Source of the DNA: Dendrolimus kikuchii
Lineage: Eukaryota > Arthropoda > Insecta > Lepidoptera > Lasiocampidae
Assembly (NCBI GenBank): GCA_019925095.2
Contig: CM034392.1
Location: forward strand, 17,650,387-17,714,386
Length of the DNA: 64,000 bases
Direction: 5' to 3'
The translations under genes and the position numbers were made by a program. The first letter of the stretch is position 1, and each line of letters opens with the position of its first letter. Under the pieces are notes generated by a model, which worked only from the letters and a program-made list of their open reading frames with translations, searched no databases and was not told the DNA's origin. Below, in pieces: positions 35,104 through 46,599 of this stretch.

Positions 35104-35316
35104 CACGTACAACAATGATCTGGAGCGAACTTCTCGCCAAGGTTTTCCCTCTACGCTACGACATGGAGTCGTTTAAGAAGGGCGTTATAAAATTTCTTAG
35201 AAGCCAGCAACGCGTTGGCAACGCCCCTGGTGTTGCAAACGTCCAGAGGCGACGGTAACCACCTTCCCTCAAGCGGACCGTCGGCCTTTTTGCCTGCTTC
35301 AGGCAATAAAAAAAAT
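35104..35316 (+). mobile_element. CR1/Jockey-like LINE 3' end with tail
   Basis: Translates as RTTMIWSELLAKVFPLRYDM, then a FKKGVIKFL block, then NAPGVANVQRRR and a stop at about 35262, followed by about 45 nt of 3' UTR and an AATAAAA-type tail. The final 85 bp resemble the 3' end of the SINE family described below. Confidence 0.75.
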
Positions 35317-37241
35317 GTTTCTTTCCTACAAAGTAAATTTTGGAGTTCCAAAATAGTACCTTAGTCATACACGACCTGATTCAATCCTAAGTCAGAGATT
35401 GTACTGCTGATATATACTCGTAAAACATAAAATTATATTTTGGTGTTAATTGCTAGTTCCGACTGAAAACGTATTATTACAGCAATAAATAAAAATCAGA
35501 ATTACTAGACCAAATAAGAACACTGTATATCGGCCAAAAAACTGGGTGAATCGTTCCAAGTTCTATACACTTCAAAATAACAATCGGGGCGTTAATTCAA
35601 ACGTTCCACTTTCGCACAAAACGTGCGAACCTTACAATAAAACGTACTAAGGGATACATAAAGCCTACAATAATAAATAGGTATAAGGACGTTCTTGTAA
35701 CGACGTAGCACCTCTACGGTCTTCAGGGCCGGCCGTAGCTTTTTGTCGCCGTAAGCAAACTCGAAAAATGGCGCCTCCACCGAAGCTTAAGCAAATTAAA
35801 AGAAGTCTTCTATCTAGCTTTCTTCTCCCATAACCCTGTCTATTTGTGTTGTATGTACAGTCGTGGTATAAAAATGTTCGCCAGTTTTCAAATTGATTCA
35901 TTTAACGTTCAGCGAGCACCTTTTCTAACTAAGTCATAGAACGACTGTTCCACAGAAAATTACTCGTATATCTATTTGACAATAAAGTTTAGAATTACTT
36001 AGACCAAAATTGTTTGATTTTCTATCTTGTCTAAGAACTTTGTTTAGAAATATATAACCTTTTTATTGGTTTTAATATACTCTTTGTTTGATGAAACGAT
36101 CTCCCAGGGGACCCGCAATCATTGTACAAAAATAATCATAAATCGACCAAATATAATCTAAAAAGATTCTATATTGATTCCCAAAGCGGACCATCAGGCT
36201 CACATGTGCAGACTTTGGACTTAAACAGAACCATATACTAGGATGATTATAACTCCGCTTTAATTATCAAATCAGAATGAAATATTTGAATGATGATAAT
36301 TCCTCGCCTCTGCTCCTATATTTGATGTAACATTAATATTGTATTTTTTTTTTAATGGCACTATATGTCATAACCGAATGTATTCTACACGACTCTCTGC
36401 GGCAGGACTAAGCCCATGAGGTTTCTGTGCCACAGTCGAATATGTTTTAATGTATATGAATGTAAGCATATTAGACAATAAATTTTAAAAAAGTTTCTTA
36501 TTGTTAATCGCAGCGTTTGTCATTTTTCAACATTGCAATTTTCTTTTTTCACGTTACTATATTTTATAAAAGTATCATTTATTAAAAGGTTGGTAGTATT
36601 GTTTCTTATACTCGTGCTAGCAAAAGTGGATTTTAAGGCGACAAACATTTTTATTCCGCGACTGTACTTGTTGATTTCACTATTATATATTTATATTTCT
36701 AGATTCATGTGAACGAATCGAAATATATGTTTGAGTGTTGTGCGTTGTTTGTTTTTTTTTCTATTTTGGGTTCAAGTTCAAGCATTTTTGCAGACCCTGT
36801 TGCCTACCGTCTCTACCGTCTCGAGCCGCCCTCGCGGTCTACGAGACGTTGCAAAGCTCCACGGGGTATACGAAAATTTCATAGCTTTCGAAAATGTATA
36901 TTAAGTTTGCAATGTGCAAAGTACTAGTAAATTAGTTTCTGCAAAGTACTAATTATGCCCTCATGTTACGCATTATTAATACGATTGTGAATTGCACTAT
37001 TTTAATGAGTCTATAAAACTTAAATAACAGTTATGACCTTGTTCATAATTCTTATTTATGTTAATGGTTAACCTTATTTCCTATAACCTGTAAATTGTTA
37101 TTTACGGTAAATACGGACTGTTACGAAAAACGTATTCTTAAAATTTCGTAACCATTTTCGCAAACATACAACTTGAAAAAAATCGTTCGTCTCTCTTAGG
37201 ATGTCGTGGTTATTTATGTCAGAATAAAGAAAAAATACTCA
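35317..37241. other. Mostly featureless
   Basis: 35724 starts cagggccggccgtagc, a hAT-like left end without a partner. The unrecognised short frame at 36727-36927 is listed separately. Confidence 0.45.
36727..36927 (+). CDS. Short ORF with signal-peptide-like start, unrecognised
   Basis: A 66-codon frame starting MFECCALFVFF, with a hydrophobic core and small residues (SSSSIFA) before DP, followed by an Arg-rich, CpG-rich stretch (36795-36870). A splice-acceptor-like tract (tttatatttctag) ends at about 36702. The look is that of a short secreted peptide, but no family is recognised and the frame may be fortuitous. Confidence 0.2.
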   Translation: MFECCALFVFFSILGSSSSIFADPVAYRLYRLEPPSRSTRRCKAPRGIRKFHSFRKCILSLQCAKY

Positions 37242-37249
37242 TCCTTTGT

Positions 37250-37694
37250 CAGGGGCGTAGCTACCACCGTATCAGCCGTATCAATGATACGGGGCCCCCA
37301 GGCTACAGGGGTCTCGAAAATGTGTAAGCAAATGTTCCCAAAGTGTTATCCACAATCTATCTGTTACAGATTTATAACATTTTTGAGAATAACTGCTGGG
37401 CCAACAGAAACAGCTATCAGACTTGTCATTATTGTCGATAGAGGCAGAAAATGTAGAAAAACTGAAATCGTCTTCAGCTATGGATGATTTCGTAAATAAT
37501 CCATTGATTTAAATTGTTTATCTAACTTAGCTCCTCGGAGCATTAAGTATTATAAGTAATAACTTATAATAAATATATAATTATTTTAATTCAATTCGAG
37601 CATTTATTGTTTCTTTTATAAAAAACTTTATCTTTCCTTTGAGCCCCCCAACACATTTTGATACAAGACCCATTTAAGGCAAGCTACTCCACTG
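37250..37694. mobile_element. Probable hAT-type MITE, 445 bp
   Basis: Left end CAGGGGCGTAGCTACC, right end (reversed) CAGTGGAGTAGCTTGCC, an imperfect inverted repeat. Flanks TCCTTTGT / TCCCTTAT agree at 6 of 8. Also contains a gggccccc / gccccccc pair. Older than the other two. Confidence 0.55.
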
Positions 37695-37702
37695 TCCCTT
37701 AT

Positions 37703-38235
37703 TCATAATATTTAGTTATATGAGATTTATAGGTTCGTTAATATTTTAAAAGAAAGTTTGTATTTATAATCGCATTATTAACGCGATAATGAATAAAACT
37801 TTATGATAACTTTTTTTTAAAGAACCTATAAACCTCCTACAACTATTATGAATAAGGCAAGGGTAAGTCTATACAGATAAAACATAAATTATCCATTTAC
37901 ACAATAGTACCTAACGCTGATACGTGACATGCGAAAAAAATTAAAACACGGCTGCCACATAAGTAAGTGAAGAATAAAAGTTTTTTAGAGTTCTTAAAAG
38001 ATCGTAATCATGTTTTTATGACATATTTATTTAATTCAATACATCCGAAGATCAATTCACATTAAAAAATGTGAAAACTCTGTTCCATAAGTTCCGACTC
38101 TATAACTTTTGATGACCTCTTAGATGAAAAATGCTGAAAAAGTTAAAATAATTAAAAAATGATTGTAACTAAAATTACATTGAACAAGATCCACTGATTA
38201 GTTTTTGAGTATGGGATATTTGTGAATAAATGTTT
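37703..38235. other. No gene recognised
   Basis: AT-rich, nothing seen. Confidence 0.55.
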
Positions 38236-38450
38236 TTTTTTAATTGCCTGAAGCCAGAAAACAGGCAGACGGCTCAAAAAGGAAAACGATTTCCGAGGTC
38301 TAATTACGTTTAGAACACCAGGGCTGTCAGTCAGCATTTAGGAAGGGATAGACGGGATGGGATAGGGGGTAGGGGATAGGACAGGAGGGTTAGTTTAGAG
38401 AGTATGGAACAGGGGAGAGGAAAATGTGCCTCTGGAACTGTCACTCACCG
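38236..38450. mobile_element. Repeat with a LINE-tail-like edge and a G-rich tract
   Basis: attgcctgaagccagaaaac and caggcagacggctc at 38241-38276 resemble the reversed LINE tail. The following G-rich stretch (38340-38400) resembles the reverse complement of 2470-2515 and 2820-2880. Family not identified. Confidence 0.4.
38345..38375 (+). other. G-quadruplex-type sequence
   Basis: Five G-runs of three or more (GGG, GGG, GGG, GGGGG, GGGG) separated by loops of 6, 2, 3 and 2 nt. Lies in a repeat-derived G-rich tract. Confidence 0.5.
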
Positions 38451-39014
38451 TGTGAACCACGATTATCTCAAGGGTAACCACTAGATGGAGATATTCTCTA
38501 AAAACATGGTAATACATCGTTTGAGCCAGTCCTGAGGCCTGTAATCAAGATAAGAATTCCAACCTGGCCCTTCTCGTCTTTTTTAGGATTCCGTAGCAAA
38601 ATGACAAAAATAGTATTCATTCAAGACATTTACGCATGACACACGCATCTCCGGCTTATTTAATTTCTATTTCTATGCTTAACCAAGTCGGAAATAGCAC
38701 CGTCATCTCACACATTCTTCCCTACCACACACAACTCATTTCTAGACAAATGTTACGGTTATTTCAGGGTAAACAATACAGACGAATGACTGTTTAAACA
38801 GGAAACACGCGTTGGCTCTCCTCAGACGTCAACATTCTTTCAGCTCGTAAAGGCGTTCTATTTCAAATTGCTTCCCCGTAATCAGAGGCGGCGTAAATTG
38901 TAAGCGACGTGGGTCATGGCCTTAGGGCCTTGCACTCCTAGAGGCCTCGCATCTCGAAGACAGGAAGAGCGCAGTTTTTTGTCGCGTTTAAAACGTCGAA
39001 AATATTTATTCCTT
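38451..39014. other. Unresolved repeat-like sequence
   Basis: 38883 reads cagaggcggcgtaaattg, hAT-like. A possible reversed partner is cagtggcggagcaagg ending at about 39853, but the flanks do not match, so no element is called. Confidence 0.35.
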
Positions 39015-39386
39015 ACTAGCTGGCCCGGCAAACTTCGTACCGCCTCAGAATCAATAAAAAACGTTGATTTCTGACCATCGGGACGAACATTAAACGTTTG
39101 ACATTCAAATCCAAAAAAATGAAAAAAAAGCTTTACTATTAAATGTAATTTGATTTCTGAACAACTTTTAAATTTAATTGATTTCTAAACGACGGGACGA
39201 ATATCAAATGTTTGACAGGAAGGAATAGTTTCTAAGGGAAAGCGAAATTGTTGTTTTTATTATATTCCAAGCAGATTTACTCACCTCTTATACCTTCGCT
39301 GGACTTCCACAAATAATTCAAAACCAAAATTAGCCAAACCAGTCCAGCCGATCTCGAGTTTTAGCGAGACTAACGAACAGCAATTG

Positions 39387-39390
<4 letters not shown>
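39015..39390 (-). repeat. Interspersed repeat anchored on (AT)n
   Basis: Begins actagctggcccggcaaact and ends cgagactaacgaacagcaat before a long (AT)n run, i.e. the same termini as 1764-1928, reversed. I recognise these termini from other lepidopteran genomes. Confidence 0.55.

Positions 39391-39465
<75 letters not shown>
39389..39465. repeat. (AT)n microsatellite
   Basis: About 38 uninterrupted AT units directly after the repeat 39015-39390. Confidence 0.95.
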
Positions 39466-39468
<3 letters not shown>

Positions 39469-39924
39469 CTTTATTGAAGTTTCTACCTTAACTTTAGAAT
39501 ACATTGGTGGTGGAAATCTTTTTGTAAGAATGAAATACCTATGTCAGAAGATTCCACTCTTCACGTTGACGAACCACATCTACCAGTAATTTATATATCT
39601 CTTACAAGGAAAAAATATTTGCGTGTTATGTGTGTGTGTCCGTGTGTGTTGTAAAACAGTAATCCTTACTCATATCAAATTTATTGTTTTTATGTCGGCT
39701 AGCGACATTCACGGTAATTAGGTATTATGGGGAACCACCGCTGGCCAGTGCCAGTAGTCAGTTTCAATTGTTTTCCAAATCCATATTTTTGCGTTACCAG
39801 AGGGCACAGTGTATGTTGCTCACATGGAATTTAGGCCTTGCTCCGCCACTGCCGTTCACGTAATATCTACTACTTGCTATCTATTTCCTACTAATAATAT
39901 TGCTAATATTTATATTCATAACTT
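39466..39924. other. Unresolved repeat-like sequence
   Basis: Ends with a hAT-like right end (ttgctccgccactg at about 39840-39853); no gene. Confidence 0.35.
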
Positions 39925-40035
39925 CTGAACCCTTGTAGCACCTTTGGTGTTGCATATGTCCATAGGGGATGGTAGTCGCTTTCCATCAAGTGGGCCGTTT
40001 GCCTGTTTGCTGAACTCCTGCAATAAAAATTTTAA
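39925..40035 (+). mobile_element. SINE (LINE-tailed family), 3' tail only
   Basis: tagcacctttggtgttgcat, a near-complete tail and ctcctgcaataaaaattt. 5'-truncated. Confidence 0.6.
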
Positions 40036-40104
40036 AAAAACCGTGCGAGATATCAAAATACATGAAAACTTAAGATAAAATCTATGAGGTTTATAATCAA
40101 AGGT

Positions 40105-40935
40105 CATCTACAATATTATACAATTCTTAACATGTCGTGTATGTACATTGAAGCTATTAAAAAAAAACTACTGGAATAGACTATATAAACGGTGGAGAAC
40201 ACGATGCAATGTTTTTTAGATTTTTCAGCTATTTGTTCAGGATTTAACTACGTAAAACTACTGGGCCGATTTCGATGTGGTTTTTGGTGATCGTCAACAA
40301 ATTCTTACACTTAAAATCTGCGCTACTTTTTATCCTGGTAATCACGCGGGAATGTTTTTGGGAATTATTTAATAATATAATAATAACAGCCCATAACTGT
40401 CCCACTGCTGGGTTCGGGCCTCCCACTATAGCGGGGAACGGAGAGTATACCCACCACGCTTGTCCAAGGCGGCTTGGCAGGTTTGACACATCGGTTATTT
40501 CGATGTGCAGGTTGCATCACGATGTTTTCCTTCACCGGTGTTAGCACGTGGTAATTGTAACAATATGCACATTAGGTCAGAAAACTACCTAAGTGGTGCA
40601 TGCGTTCTGGCTAGGATCGAACCCGCGCCCTTTGAGTTTGGGACGCGTGTGCTAGCCATTACGCCACCACGACTATTGGAAGGGAATTATTTAAAATGAC
40701 CAGATTAAAAAAAAACGAATTCCAATGAGATTTTATGTAATGAAATATGTGATATCGGTTTTCCCGGGTATCCCGCAGGAATTTTCCCGGGAGCGGTTTC
40801 AAGTTGTTGAGGTGCATAAAAATTAGCTTATTCCGACACAGTGTTCACTAAAACGATAACTTACATTCTTTTTAATGTTGCGGCACTGTTTGTACATACG
40901 GATTTTCAAGTCAAGCGGGGACGAAGTCGCGAGCT
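40105..40935. repeat. Lepidopteran interspersed repeat, split by a SINE
   Basis: Shares with 47220-47655 and 56150-56575 the ordered words acattgaagctattaa, gactatataaacg, cttaaaatctgcgctacttt, and gattttatgtaat. Ends in gacgaagtcgcgagc. The class is not clear; the CTAGT-like termini of relatives suggest a Helitron-like non-autonomous family. Confidence 0.55.
40373..40681 (-). mobile_element. tRNA-derived SINE nested in an older repeat
   Basis: On the minus strand it starts with a tRNA-like head holding an A-box-like TGGCGTAATGG and a B-box-like GGTTCGATCC (near 40610-40670) and ends in a TAA/TTA-rich tail at 40373. Perfect 13-bp duplication GGGAATTATTTAA at 40360-40372 and 40682-40694. Transcribed by RNA polymerase III if active. 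Confidence 0.8.
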
Positions 40936-42617
40936 AATGACATTAAAATAGGGTAAGGTTCTCAATTCGCCGATTTTTCAAATGTTTATACTCGTATAAG
41001 TAGAAAACATGTAAATAGGTTATAGCATTAGTCATACAAGAATTAATAAACCAATAAAAACAGACCAGTTGATAAGAAAATAGATTTATTAGCGCGCAAC
41101 ATAATATATATTATATTATGTTTTTTTTTAAACTATTGTTTAAAAAAGTTATATGTAATAGATAATTGTAAATAAGTGAAAAAATAATTATTTCAAAAGC
41201 ACTTAAAACAACAAAATCTAGGCATTTCAAAAGGCCTATCTTTAAAAAGTTGTGACTGGAATATAAATTGTTAGAGGGGAATTTCAACTAACTTAACCAT
41301 AAACATTCACCTACTTTAGTTTGCAAAAGTGCAGTTCGGTTTGAGATGCGCGTACGCGGTGAAAGTGAAGCGAGACTTGCATTTTTAAAGTAACAACAAT
41401 GTCAGAAACACATATCCATCGTGAAAGAAGAATAATTATTACTTTATAACTTGCGATTGATAACAAACCGAAATTTCAATAACATAACCATATGGCTAAT
41501 AGTTCAACAGCTGGCCAAAAACAATCTCATGGCTATTTGGCTAAAGGGTGAAGGATTCGCTAACCGAGGGCTGACGACTCATGGCGGGTTCCTATATATT
41601 ACTATATATCCATTCACTTGGCTTACTTTCGGTTGAATTTTTATATTACTTGTATGAAGCTTATGTCAAATTTTAACTGATATTAAGGCAAATGAATGGT
41701 CGGCAAGATATAGGAATCAGTTGTCTGTTTTATTCGACAACGGTTGATGGCTACGGCTGACAGCTAAGCCATAAACTGGTCAGTTTTGGTTTTATGCGAC
41801 AACTATTAACTGGCTGGCGAGTTAGTGGACAACTTAGCATTGGCTATTTTTATTTAGCTGGTTTTTATAATAGCTATCCGTCTCTACTATGAACACAGGA
41901 CACTTGTGCACCCGAAAAATAACGTAAGCAAAGCCACGTCGAAAGCTATGGTTAATTGTAAAAATCAATTAGTTGAGACTTTCAACCTTCTGGTAATAGT
42001 TTCAGATTAATGTTGTTAAATGTAGTATATATTTTTATATACTCTTATATATTTTAGGTAATTTAATTCTTTCGTAACATATTTCTTGGTCACACACATA
42101 AATATAGATTTATAAAACGATGCTAAAAATTTATTGTGTAATATAGTCATTAGGAAATTATGTAAAAGTGCAAGGATATTGCAAATGTCGTATAAATTTA
42201 AGAATTAATAACGTTTAGTATATGTGACTAAATATAGGCCGAATTCCGATCTTTACTTTTAACATCCTATAATAAAGCAATATATTATTATGTCAATGGA
42301 CATTTTGCATTCTATTTTATTATTGACAGAGACAAACAGTCAAACGCCTGTTAATCATTAGGTGTGGATGTCTGCAATACCAGATACTTTGTCGTCAGTG
42401 TTTTTGATCTCAAAGAAGTTTATGAGGCCATTTTTAAACAAGTCACTTTAGGGCAAACAAATGCAGGAATTTGTCTCCAAATCCTTAGACTATGCGGGAT
42501 ATCTAAAAGTATAATTACGTATAAACTATTACAGTGGTATAATTTTGTCAAGTTTTCCCAAGGCCGTCCTTACCCGGGCGCAAAAATCTAGGGAGGGCAA
42601 GCATATTGTGTTTACTT
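40936..42617. other. No gene recognised
   Basis: 41490-41880 is rich in short near-palindromic words (ggctatttggctaa, gacagctaagcca, tagctggttt), possibly an old MITE, but the arms cannot be paired. Otherwise AT-rich. Confidence 0.45.
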
Positions 42618-42875
42618 GAAAAGTGATTGTATCCGTGCCAGAAACAGAGAAAGAATACAATTTCCTACGGCCGGGGGGCCCGGCGTAAGAGGCGACAAAA
42701 CTACCCACAGCCAGGTGGTAGAGCATTTGCGCGTCTGGATGGTTACCAGTCTAGAGTATGCCGCCATAACAACCTTGATTTGTGTTCCGGCATTACTGGC
42801 CAGGCTTCAATCTCCAGCGTATTCGTAGAAGCTTTGGTGTTATAAATGTCCATAGGCGATGGTAACCGCTTTCCA
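42618..42875 (+). mobile_element. SINE (LINE-tailed family)
   Basis: The head (gagaaagaatacaatttcct, then acggccggggggcccggcgt), core and start of the tail (ataggcgatggtaaccgctt) are present; the last about 45 bp of tail are missing. Shows the 5' head well. Confidence 0.7.
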
Positions 42876-43924
42876 ACATATATTTATATTCCAAAAATCA
42901 ACTCTCATATAAATGTACTACACCTATGTGTAGCGCCATTTAGTCATATGTCTTTAATTCATATGAAACTAGTAATTTCAGAAAAAAATTATTGACAAAC
43001 AAAAACAGACGTACAGACAGAGGGACTGATAAGAGGCATACATACATAAGCGAATCTTAAAAATGAAACATAAAAATTAAATGTTACTTTTTGCTGTCGG
43101 TAAGAGGGGCCAAGCTGATTTTCGAACTCCGGCGCCCAATGTGCTTAAGGCGGCCTTGAGTTTTCCGAATATGTTTTTATTGCATGAGTTCAGCAGACAA
43201 CAGCATAGTGTCCTTTTAGTTCTATGTCTTCCAACCACATTGTTTTAAATTGAAAAACATGTCTAATATCAGAATTATTTAGCATTTAAATTGAAACATA
43301 ATTATTGTGGATTATGAAATTCACATCGATTCTGTCCGTTTGTGTGATAACAAGTTTCCCAGTTGGCATCAGCCTTTTTACTTCTTATCAGCCCCTTTCG
43401 TAGACTTGGGGAAATATTTGTTTAATTTCAAGCAGATTTAAAAACGGGGGCACAAACAATTGCATTAACTCGTTGTTGACAGTTATTAGTCATTGTGTTC
43501 GTTTTCAGTCACGTTCTATCAGACGTTTAATGGAGATAATGTTTTGTTTTAAAGAAATAAAAAAGGCAAGTGTACAGGAGTAATGGTCATCATTGCGTTA
43601 AATATCGGTCGCATCTCTAACTTCCGTTTTGGAGCAATACTGTAAACCTATTTCCTTAATTATTGTATTACAACTCCGATTTTCAAGCCGGTATTGAACT
43701 CCCATGTGGTTTATGTAGCCGATTTGACCAAGTCGCGTATCCCAATCACTCAGACCAGAGTATATAGCGCGAAGTCCATTTACAAAACTTACGCCACTTG
43801 GAATTAAACCGGGAACCTTTATGCAACGAATTGGACCGACCAGAGTGAGACACGGCCTAAACTGACCGATTTTGGAGAATTGCTCAGTCAAATTACCGCG
43901 TGTCTAGGTACACTGGTAGCTTTT
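42876..43924. other. No gene recognised
   Basis: AT-rich to 43590. 43600-43890 is less AT-rich, with an incidental 97-codon frame and tRNA-like words (ggtattgaactcc), possibly a SINE remnant. Confidence 0.4.
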
Positions 43925-44155
43925 TTATAGCATGACTTCAGCAGACACGCAGATGGTCCGCCTGATGGAAAGGGGTTTCCATCGCCTATGGATATTTGTA
44001 ACACCAAAGGTGCTACCAAAATGCTGCCGCTCTCTAAAGGGTGACTAGAACCTGGCAACCAATGCCGGAACACAACTCAAGGTTGTTATGACGGCATACT
44101 CTAGATCAGGGGTGGTAGCCCTCCAGGCAGGTAAATACCCTACCACCTGGCAAGT
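43925..44155 (-). mobile_element. SINE (LINE-tailed family)
   Basis: From the tail (acttcagcagacacgcagat) through gccggaacacaactcaaggt to ccctaccacctggcaag. The head is missing. Confidence 0.7.
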
Positions 44156-44649
44156 TGTGAGACATAACTTAAAGTTCCACTTCCTTTTAATTATTGTAAT
44201 ATTAGTCATACGAATCTACATAAAGTACGTCACACATTAAGGGGAGAGGGGGTCCACAAAGTGTGACATTATGTGACAAGGGGTGGGAGCTGTCCTAAAT
44301 TTCGTGACGTCACATATCAAAATCTATAATATATTAAAGCTTTAAAAATCATTAAAATATTTCCAACTCTATTTATATGAGTGTTTAAATTATTACAGAA
44401 CTGCTGTTTAGTTTAACAATTTCTTGATGTTAAAATTATAAAATATGTGATATGACACTAGGGAGGAGTCTCACGAGTATGAGTAGCTGTGACAAAGACG
44501 GGGGAGGGGTCAAAAATCATAAAATCCGTGTGACGTAATTGTGGATGGCTCCAAAATAGCCGCTTTAGGCCCTCAAATCGCTGGATAGTCCTGTATTTAA
44601 ATATTTTATGCTAACTGCTTTGAAATGTGGCTAAATATTTCAATAGCGT

Positions 44650-44712
44650 ACAGTGTGTAGGCCCGATTGGCTCACTAGAATCATAGGATCCGAATCCCGG
44701 ATAGACTTTTTT
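44650..44712 (+). mobile_element. tRNA-like SINE head
   Basis: taggcccgattggctcacta ... ggatccgaatcccgg: B-box-like end, weak A box. Confidence 0.3.
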
Positions 44713-45111
44713 CGAAAATGACCTATTTGATACCTGATTTTTTTATGATGGTATTACTGAAGAAGACTCAAATTTTTTTTGATGTCCGTTAAAAAACCTA
44801 ATTTCTTTAACTCAATGATTATGTAAATTGGCCTTCCGAATGTATTTATTAGTAAAATTCAAATTTATGAAGACAGAAAAGAGATTTATGTATTTTATCG
44901 TTATAATTAAGATAAGGTATTCATTATTCAAAACAAATTGTATTATAAAAATAAAATCCACGACTTTTAGAGAGCAACTGAGAAACACTGATTAATGACC
45001 TACGATTTTAAAAACTATTAAGTGACTAAAAAAAATGAGCACGCTTTATATACCATCTCTCCTAATAGAAGTTATCCTTAAGGTAGTTGGATTTGATTAA
45101 ATATCATATAT

Positions 45112-45146
45112 ACATATGTGTGTGTGTGTGAGTGTGTGTGTATTCT
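45112..45146 (+). repeat. Short (TG)n tract
   Basis: catatgtgtgtgtgtgtgag followed by TG repeats. Confidence 0.9.
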
Positions 45147-45587
45147 AGTCATGAAAGAAAATCAGGAAATATGCTGAATTAAAAAAAAAATACACATTAA
45201 TACTACTTATTATAAATGCGTTCTGTGTTCGTAGATTGCAAAGATCTTATCCTGTATTGCTATCTGGTTAGCTCATAAATCTAAACCTATATCATATGCA
45301 GCGCATCTGCTACATATGTCTCCAAAAGTAGGTTATTAATTATTTAATTAAGATACAGCGTGTGACTGTAGTAATAGAAAATACGACGACAAGTCTGGTT
45401 AAGATATAGATCTTTGATTTCAAACTGCCCATAAGTACTAGATCGCAGTGAAATCTATAATTTCTGGGTTCAATATTTCATAAGTAAGATATTTTTAATG
45501 AAAAATTATACAATGATAATGAATTTATACATTAATAAAACAACAAAAAAACTTTGTTGTTGTACAAACTACAAAAAACAACAACTG

Positions 45588-45656
45588 AATGAATGGCGCT
45601 CTGTTGTTCGTGCCTACCCCGCAAGGGAACTGAACGTGAAGTTATGTATGTATGTA
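45588..45656 (+). mobile_element. RTE-like LINE 3' end, very short
   Basis: About 69 bp: the last codons (WRSVVRAYPARE) and an ATGT tail. ACAAAAAA-type sequence flanks both sides, but the exact duplication is blurred by A-runs. Confidence 0.7.
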
Positions 45657-45794
45657 CAAAAAAACTAAAGTTACTTTTATACTATTCTAACCCATAGTCC
45701 CTAAAGACTGTATTAGAAAGTAGAATACTGAGCCTAGATGTGTAACATTGGGTAAGGTGCCAGGTGCCCAGAAGGCTGGCTTTTTTTTATTTTT

Positions 45795-46102
45795 TTATTG
45801 TAGGAGATCAGCAGACAGGCAGACAGCCCTCTTGATGGAAAGCGGTTACCTTCGCCTATGGACATTTGCAACAGCAAAGTTGCTACAAATGCGCTACTGC
45901 TCTCTTAAAGGAAACTGGAACCTGGTCACTAATGCCGGAACACAACTCAAGGTTCTTATGGCGACATACTTTAGACCAGGGGTGGTAGCCATCCAGTCGG
46001 GCAAATGCCCTACCACCTGGCTGTGGGTTGTTAAGTCGCCTCTTACGATAGGCCATCCGGCCGCAGGAAATTGTATTCTTTCTCCGTTCCTGCACGGATA
46101 GT
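45795..46102 (-). mobile_element. SINE (LINE-tailed family), near full length
   Basis: Runs from ttttttattgtaggagatca (tail, reversed) to the head ctttctccgttcctgcacgg. Shows the intact segment tcttacgataggccatccgg that is replaced in the 25.4-kb copy. Confidence 0.75.
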
Positions 46103-46244
46103 AACACAGGGCTACGTTAAGAGATTAATATTTCGTCAACAACTGAGGCCGAGTTATGAGTAATTTACCTACTAATATACAGTGTGAAGACTATACCAGA
46201 CACCTAAACTAGAATAAACAATAATCCTTTGCAAAATATTCCTT

Positions 46245-46322
46245 GCCGGAATTCAAATCCGATATCTAAGCGTTCAAATTAACTAGGCGAGGCAACTCTC
46301 CTCCTAAACCACAGTAGCCGTT
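46245..46322 (-). mobile_element. tRNA-like SINE head
   Basis: On the minus strand TGTGGTTTAGGAGGAGAGTT ... GGATTTGAATTCCGGCAAGG, closely similar in plan to 19978-20052. Confidence 0.45.
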
Positions 46323-46599
46323 TAGACTAACGTGTTGATTGATTTTGATAAATAGTTATGTTGTATTTATTATGATTTACGTATTAAAAGAATACGTATA
46401 TAATAACTGAGTTGATTTAAAGTCAAAATAATTTCCTAAACAATTGTAAACAATATTAGATAGAAGAGATTAAAATAACAAAAAGGCGTAATAAAGTTTA
46501 TCATGTACATTGTACATATATCTCAGTATGTATAAGTAATACGTATTAATATATACATGTATAGCACGGTGAGTATTGAGAATGCACAGCAACTTTATG

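Larger units (their letters stand above)
44156..45587. other. No gene recognised
   Basis: AT-rich with a tRNA-like patch (44650-44712) and a TG tract. Otherwise nothing seen. Confidence 0.5.

Noticed and set aside
35724..35800. hAT-like left end cagggccggccgtagc
   Set aside because: No right end or matching 8-bp duplication found downstream.
38883..39853. A 970-bp hAT element with cagaggcggcg / cagtggcggag ends
   Set aside because: The 8-bp flanks (cccgtaat, ccgttcac) do not match, so the two ends probably belong to different elements.
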